A DNA stretch of 63,606 nucleotides, from NCBI GenBank assembly GCA_009602735.1, contig WELA01007774.1:37799-101404 (forward strand). The letters are read 5' to 3'. Shown here piece after piece: positions 57,459 through 63,606 of this stretch; positions within the stretch are counted from its first letter, which is position 1; each line of letters begins with the position of its first letter. The stretch comes from Mesotaenium endlicherianum. Lineage: Eukaryota > Streptophyta > Zygnematophyceae > Zygnematales > Mesotaeniaceae. Both the position numbers and the translations under genes were made by a program. Under the pieces are notes generated by a model. That model saw only the letters and a program-made list of their open reading frames with translations, was not told where the DNA came from and ran no database searches.

Positions 57459-58708
57459 GTCCTTTGGGAGAAGCTACAAGTAAGAAGGTGGATACGTTAA
57501 TAGGAACAATATCAGTATGGCAACCACAGCTCCTATTTTATAGATGGACCTTCAACCATTAAAAGCGTACACTGCAGAAGGGCACTAAACTAGATGAAAG
57601 CAACAGGAAACAGCATTCTGTTTGCAGGACGGAGCTCCGCTTAGATGACTTGCAAAAAGTCCACTTCAAGCTTGTGCAAGCTCATTGAACTCGAGGAGAC
57701 TCGAGCCTCGGATATTGGCCTCTTCTTGGCGTTTCCTACTTCTGACGAAATATTTGGCGCTAGAAATTGTTAAGAATGGACCCACAAGCCTGCCAGTTGC
57801 TGACAGTTGTGATCGGGAACGGCTCCGGACCTTCTCCGCACCAAGTGCTGACAATAGACCTGGCTGGAACTCGCTATGAGGTTTGGCACGTTCTGGTACT
57901 TTGTTGTGCTCATTATATGTCCGTCTATTTTGGTCTGTATGATGTCTGAGAGCGGTCCGATCGTCACAAGTGGCGACTCGATGGAGCTTCTGGCCTACCT
58001 ATTGCCGAACGAAGAACTGGCTGATTTGCAATGACGTCGCTCAGCAATTATTAGCAACTTTTGAGAGGATATAGTTTCATCGGAGGGCCAAGTCTTGCTG
58101 AAGAAGATGCCCATGTGGGAAGAATATTCACTTTTAACTATCTCAACGGTGATCTGACAGAGCAATCATGACTAGCCATTGCAAGCTATTGCAATATATA
58201 AGGAGGCCCAAGCAGGCCTGCTTCGAAACACGTACTTTTAAAGAAACGAATCAAAACGAATGCAAAATAAATTATTGACACGGTGACAGCCGGTCACTGT
58301 CGGTCGTCAAAACCAGTCAAAGTTTTCAAAAACGAAAAAATGTGGGTACTGCTGGAACACTGTCCGTACGCTATCTTAGTTTACCCACGTTGAACAAGTG
58401 GCAGGCTCCAAGTTGCTCCTGCTGCTCCATTGAGTACATACTTTTTTTATAAGCTTAGTTTCTTTTCCAGGCATACTCCTGGACTTCGTGGAAACAGCAA
58501 TGTCTGTATGGCATGCTTAAATGGACGAAGAACTCATGGCATGATGGCCTGCTCCTGACCCCACAAATAGAGTATTGTGAACAAGCAGTCTTCTTACGTG
58601 CATGGTGAACCTCGCTATGTCTTAGCACGAATAAACGATGGTGACCAATAAGTAGTCCCCCTCCTGAAGCTGCTACTACTCCCGCTCGGAGTGTGACAGT
58701 CATACATT
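57459..58708. promoter_or_regulatory. Divergent promoter region between the glucokinase-like gene and Pelota
   Basis: 1.25 kb between opposed start codons. Moderately AT-rich. Contains the exon-like frame at 57776-57880 (listed separately). No TATA box or known motif is assigned with confidence. Confidence 0.4.
57776..57880 (+). other. Possible orphan exon, unrecognised
   Basis: An ATG-started 35-codon frame (MDPQACQLLTVVIGNGSG..., ending LAGTRYE) is followed directly by GTTTGG, a possible donor. It looks more protein-like than neighbouring frames and faintly recalls the start of long-form tRNase Z domains, but no FNCGEG-type continuation is visible before Pelota begins at 58709. A second nearby frame (57961-58035) ends MELLAYLLPNEELADLQ and a stop. 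It may be an upstream or alternative exon, a gene fragment, or chance. Confidence 0.15.
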
Positions 58709-61700
58709 ATGAAAATTGTGAAGAGAAGTTATATTCCCGGCGGGCCTGGTTTTGTTAAGGTGTGTAACTTGCTTGGACTACAACTGAACGTCAATTCTTA
58801 TCAACTAAACAGGAGCTTAAGTCTTTTGGGGCACTGAGTCTCTGTGGATTCAGTGTACTTGAACTTTGTCTTGTATGTGTCTTTTTATTGCAAACGGTTG
58901 TGTATAATGTGCCAATTGTTAGGCTTCTACAAATTGTTAACATATGATACTTGGGCTATGGAAATTTGTGCTAGGTCTTAGAAACGCCCGAGGTCACATG
59001 GGTTCGAGCTTTCCAGACATTTGAGACGGTGTGAGTGAAGTGCTGCTCAAGTGGCAGTGATAGTCATACTCACTCATGTTCATCTTTTGTTATGGATCAA
59101 GTACGCTCTGAGCTGTGGGAACGGAAGCTAAGGGTGGTACTAAGTCATAATTCTTGGGGTTTTATTCTGTGTATGGTGCGATTTGCTTTTCCGGGTCATT
59201 AGTCAATTCTCCTTCTCAGGGATGCGGTACCACCTGAGTAAAACGTCTAGATACAATAATACTCTGTATACATTCTGATCAGTATATGAACCTGAAGATT
59301 CGCATGATGATGATGATGATGGTGATGGTGATGGTGATGCATCCAGGTGGTGCCAGAGGAGGCTGAGGACTTGTGGCATGCATATAATCTGATAGCGCAC
59401 GGGGACAATGTTGCATCCACTACCATGAGGTCTTGACTCTTTCTTCTTTGCAACTATCCTAGAACCCTGAGAAACCATCCCCTTACAACCCTTAGAAAAT
59501 GTATGCCTACACATATGCCCTCAAGAGACTCTCCCCAGGTCCCTGAAAATTCAGGAGCCGAGGGGGATTATCTGAACATCTTTCTCTAGAACCCTATTGC
59601 CAAACCCTAGGCACGCTGTTTCCATAACCCTAGGTGGCAGTCTGGGCGTGCAATGCCACACGAGCAAGAAGCTGCAGAGCTGCATGCAAACGCTAGATCC
59701 ATTGCATACGATTTTGGGGGTCACTGGGACCAGAGTGTATGGAGCCAGCATGAGAGAACGTGCCTGTGCCCTTATCGGCCAAATGACGCGCAGACAGGGT
59801 TCAGGGTTCTCTGAAGGGAGAGGAAAAATTCAAGAATTGGCTGAAGCTCGCATTGTTGGGGCGTAAGGGAGCATCTGGCGGAAGGCCCTGCTTCTCAAAC
59901 CCCTGCATGTGCATGCACGACCTTAGACACAGAGTTTCGACTCCAGCTGCCTGAGACCAGCTCTCCTAAGCCTGAATCTTGAACCCTCCTGGGCGCACAA
60001 CGACCGACAGACACAAAAGAAGACCCTAATTGGGGCTGCATGAGGTCAGGCCTCCTGAGCTCTTCTGCCTTTTGAGCTCTTCGAACGAACCCCATCCTAG
60101 CACCAGCAGCAGCATCAGCGACAAGTGGAGCAGCAAGCTCCCCGCAGCATCCTCTGGGGCTACGGGGCAGGCTCAGTCATGCTCTGCCAGCTGCTGTTTC
60201 CTCCAAACCCCTCAACCCCCAAACCCCAATAGTTTTGGAGGGAAAATCGTGAGCGCTGGCCTTCCTCCTGGCCCCAAGCCCTTCCCCCCCCCCAAAACTC
60301 CGCACCCTATTGTGTCAGTGTCGCTTCTTGATTCCTACAACTTGACTGATTTAATGTCATTTTGGGGGGGGGGCAAGGGGAGGGGAGGGGAGGGGAGTGA
60401 AATGGGCAGGGTGCCTACAGTTTGGCCTCTTCTTTTGGCGTCCCTCGATGCAAAAAGTAGGCTGTGCCATCCCATTGGAATGTTCTACGATCTGGCGACT
60501 CGATGCTGGTTTTATACGTACCGGGGCTCTGCTTGTTCCTGCGAGCTAGGGCACCAGGGGGGGCAGCCAGAGAGCGTTCCATCGTGCAAAGTGGCCTTTG
60601 TGTCCACAACGCAATGAGCTGTTCTCTTAATCTGCTCTCGCCGCTCGGCCCTTTGCGAGCGCTCTTCGCTTCGCATCTGAGGCAATGCACTGCTGTCAGA
60701 CGCGCGGCGCCCTCCTGGTCTGTGTGTGCTCTCCCTCTCCCACTTCTGCCTGCAAGTGAGCACTGGGAGGGAGCGCAAGAAGGGCTTAGGGTGTGGGTGG
60801 TGTATGCTTGCCCACTCTCACTCCTCCCTGCAAGTGTGCGCGGGGAGGGAGCGCAGGAAGGTGCAGAGGGAGACGGCGGGCGGGGAGGAGGCGGAGCGCG
60901 TGCGCCTCAAGCTCGAAATTGACGTGGAGGTCAGCGCACGTCCCCCCACTATAAACCCTAAACGATTAAACCCTCGCGCCATCTGGGCCCTTATACCCCT
61001 CACTCCAGCTCGCCACTGCCACCTGCCCCCTTCCGAAGCCCCTCATCCTGCACGCACGCCCTCCCCTGCTGCAGGGGCCACTCTTCAAACCTCAATGCTC
61101 TCTCCCTCTCCTTCCTTCCCTCCCTGGTGGGGGGCGGGGGGGGAGCCTGAGTCCTGTCTCTGCTCGCGCTCCTCTTCCCGCTCTGCCCCCCCCCCTCCCC
61201 CCCCCCCAACTCTGCAATCACATGACAGCGGAAGTCCCACAACTTAAGAGCTGCCAGCAAGTAGGAAATACCCTGACATGAACGTCTATGCTGAGACGTG
61301 GACCCCAAAGCAACGACTGGAGAATGTGCCGGAAGCTTTGAGCCAGGTCTTCCGGCCCCCTCTAACCCCCCCCTCCCCCCCCTCTCTAAAGAAAAAACAA
61401 AAAAAGACCTAAGTCGAGACTCCCGACCTGCGCGCGAGGCGTGAGGTGCTGCCAGAAGCCCAACCGCGGGGCCAAATTATTCTCCCACCAACGACCGGGC
61501 CTGACCCGCAATGAGGAGCTGCCGAACCAGAACCAACACTCTTGTCCCCAAAATGAACGCTAAGCCACACCTCTGAGCTCAACCAGCCAAGGAGCCGCTG
61601 GATGCCAAATCCATCGGCCAAGAATCATGGCCCTGATTCGAAACCCTAAGCCAATAAAACCTCCAAGCCCGAGGTGCGCGAGGAGCCGCCAGATGCCAAA

Positions 61701-62329
61701 ACCCTAAGCCCCCTTCAGCCTGGGCCCCAGTCTTGGAGCACTGGGGTCCCAGAAAGCTGAGCCTTTGGGCGTTGGCACGTGCATTGGGGAGGCGCCACCT
61801 GGCCCCAAGTGGATCTTGTGTGCAATTGGGGCCCAGCCCCCTGGCAAGAGAAAGAGAGCCCTCACACTTGCTCACACTTGCACGCTTTGACGGATCCTGC
61901 CCTTTTGAGCGTGGCCCTGCAGGAGCTTCGATTGATCAAAACAACACCCTGCCTCTCTTTGCATGGGTCCACATGGTGCATGTCTGTGTGAGCTGTCTGT
62001 GTGAGCTGTCTGTGTGAGCCTGCTTGCATCAGAGTCTATGTAGTTTGATGTTTCTGTGCCTGTGCACACGCAGAAGGGGCCAAGCACTCAGCGTTTTAGT
62101 GCTTGTGTGCACATTCCTCATGCACGTTACAGTCACAACGTGGCGAGGGGGGGGCCTGCAACTTTTGTGTCCTACTGCGGCTGGCGCCTGGTGCGCAGCG
62201 AACAACTGGGGGCTTCCAGCTGACAGCTGGCACGCTGTGAGAGGGGGGGAGCAGGCGGTGGAGTATGATGCGGTGGCGGCAGTGCTGCGCGTGCGCGGCA
62301 AGAACACCTCCAAGAGCGATCATGTCCGC
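58709..62329 (+). CDS. PELO: Pelota (Dom34/aPelota family), 5' part
   Basis: Pelota with Hbs1 recognises stalled ribosomes, splits them and triggers no-go/nonstop mRNA decay; cytoplasmic. Exons 58709-58759, 59347-59429, 60857-60929 and 62255-62329 join in phase: 17 codons; 27 + 2 nt; 1 nt + 24; 25. The product starts MKIVKRSYIPGGPGFVK, then VVPEEAEDLWHAYNLIAHGD, VASTTMR, KVQRETAGGEEAERVRLKLE, and AVEYDAVAAVLRVRGKN through DHVR. This is the N-terminal domain, aligning without gaps to plant Pelota as I remember it (DLWYVYNLI, RKVQRE, VLRIRGKN). The next exon (expected to start near IGAFHTLELEL) is not visible in the remaining 1.3 kb, so the gene continues past the window. The central eRF1-like and C-terminal domains are absent here. 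Confidence 0.94.
59304..59341. repeat. (GAT)/(GGT-GAT) triplet repeat at the Pelota exon-2 acceptor
   Basis: ATGATGATGATGATGGTGATGGTGATGGTGATG ends 5 nt before the AG that precedes exon 2. It replaces the polypyrimidine tract usually found there. Confidence 0.9.
60745..60872. repeat. 78-bp tandem duplication over the Pelota exon-3 acceptor
   Basis: The segment CTGCAAGTG..GGGAGGGAGCGCA occurs at 60750 and again 78 bp later at 60828. The second copy carries the acceptor used (GCGCAG | GAAG). In the first copy the same place reads GCGCAAGAAG, so the CAG is lost. Confidence 0.75.
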
Positions 62330-63606
62330 GTATGTGAAACTTCCCTTATCCCTCTTCCTTCTTCCCCTCTTCCCTTATGTTTCTTGGTTTCCACCTTGAT
62401 TCCTAACGTCACTCTTCCCCTCCCAAGCAGCGACGCACGCATGAGCGCGCCCCACAAGTGCACACACACACACACAGAGAAAAATACAGACACACGCACG
62501 CATGCACTCGCACGCTGCCACGGGCACATACACAGGCAAATGTACCTACACCGGCGCGCGTGTGCTCACACACACACACAAAAACAGGGACCCCATGCAC
62601 ATGCTAGACTGGATACAGGGAGGCGGAGAAGGAGTCAGCCTGGAAGAGCAGGAATAGACCCCCCCGGGGGGAGGGGGGGAGGGGCATTAAAGAGAATAGA
62701 GGGGGGCATTGGGTGGGTGGGAGAAGGGGGTGGGTACTTTTCAGGTCCTGGCTGCAGAGTTAAAGAATGCCGTTTGAGCTTCCACCACCATTCTCAGTTT
62801 GAAGGAGGAGGGTCTGCCAGGCTTGTGGCCTGATATACAGCACACTCGACTTAAGTTATATATATATAGTTGAATAGTATTGTTATATATATCTAACTTA
62901 GTGAACTCATTTAGTGGTGTAAATATAACATTGTTGCATATGTTTTTTTGGTTCAAGGTGCTTTCTTCGTCAAGACCCTACCCTATCTTTACCCTATCTT
63001 TCTACTCGCAGTTGCCAGCACGCACCTTCGCACGGCCACCTGCTCCCGCATTTCTGAGTTTTTGAGCCTCAGCCCCTTTGGTCCTGAGTGAGTGAACAGG
63101 ACTGCACTTCTCCGAGTGTGCGCATGCACGCAAGGGGCACGCATGCGCGGTCGCGCGCGCGTGTGGGTGCGTGTGAGTGTGATTACTTGTGCGCGCGCGT
63201 CTGCGTTTGCATTTGTGCTCAGGCCTGGGTGTGCTTCACTCATGCGTGTGAATTTCTCTCCGCATGCGCTGCTGCAACGGCGCATGTTTGCAATATTGTT
63301 TTGGTTTGAGATTGGTCATCATTGAGACCTGTGGCAACCTGCGCGTGCGGCGACGCGCACATTCTGTCGCCGCCAGGTGTACATTTGGCGCAGGCGAATA
63401 TGGAATACCATATCCTCATTGGGGCGGTGCTTTTCCACGCGTGGAGATGAAGTACTGCACCCTTGGTTCTGTGGTGCATGCATCTGTACCTACCGCTAGC
63501 ACGATTCGATACAGCAATAACTCGATGCACTTCCAAGTACTGATTGGGCAGAGAAAGGGATGCATGGTGGGCCCTGCTTGTCTTTTCTTTTGCGGGGGGG
63601 GGAGGG
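62330..63606. other. Presumed Pelota intron, no exon recognised
   Basis: From the exon-4 donor to the end of the window. Contains CA-rich repeats (62459-62580), a TATATA stretch (62855-62895) and GT/GC-rich sequence (63110-63240). No continuation of the Pelota reading frame was found. Confidence 0.5.

Noticed and set aside
58970-59030. Possible tRNA (GGTTCGAGC T-loop-like sequence)
   Set aside because: No matching acceptor stem, D-arm or anticodon arm around it.
1-63606. CRISPR arrays, operons, bacterial phage or defence systems
   Set aside because: The DNA is intron-rich nuclear sequence. Direct repeats found are microsatellites, minisatellites or the contiguous 163-bp array, with no spacer structure.

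Overview
The window is nuclear DNA from a green-lineage (streptophyte-like) eukaryote. Its genes are interrupted by many GT-AG introns, some over 1 kb, with tiny exons and long simple repeats. Several proteins have plant-type architecture: a fused orotate phosphoribosyltransferase/OMP decarboxylase, an SF1 splicing factor with KH, two zinc knuckles and an RRM, and a plastid-type protein with two GST-N/thioredoxin-like halves. A charophyte alga (for example a zygnematophyte) is my best inference; no taxonomic search was possible. The splice models below were assembled by hand from reading phase, GT/AG (one GC/AG) borders and recalled family sequences.

Layout. 65-7815 (-): aminoalcohol phosphotransferase (AAPT), 3' end off the window. 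8539-14476 (+): UMP synthase, six exons, complete. 16978-19647 (-): SF1/branchpoint-binding protein, intronless CDS. 21607-32624 (+): tandem GST-N/thioredoxin-fold protein, 13 exons, complete. 32881-33695: five copies of a 163-bp repeat. 35031-40290 (-): leucine-rich-repeat protein, four exons, with one GC-AG or alternative donor. About 41-49.5 kb: an AT-rich, gene-poor island holding a 240-bp hAT-type MITE with an exact 8-bp target duplication, a 751-bp element with long inverted repeats and a 9-bp duplication, and a decayed hAT transposase. 50434-57458 (-): a ROK-family polyphosphate-glucokinase-like gene with a plastid-targeting-like leader. 58709-62329 (+): 5' part of Pelota (ribosome rescue), running off the right edge.

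The genes do not form one pathway. They are mostly housekeeping: phospholipid head-group transfer, pyrimidine synthesis, 3' splice-site recognition, ribosome rescue. The metabolic outlier is the polyphosphate-glucokinase-like gene, whose catalytic core resembles bacterial enzymes. Three gene pairs are divergent: AAPT/UMPS, SF1/GST-N and PPGK/Pelota. The first shares a promoter region with four TGACG motifs at exact 12-bp spacing.

Assembly quality matters here. There are two N runs (13449-13541, 51909-51962) and seven single Ns in homopolymers or simple repeats. One single N sits inside an AAPT exon where conserved sequence disappears, and another is flanked by the same sequence on both sides.
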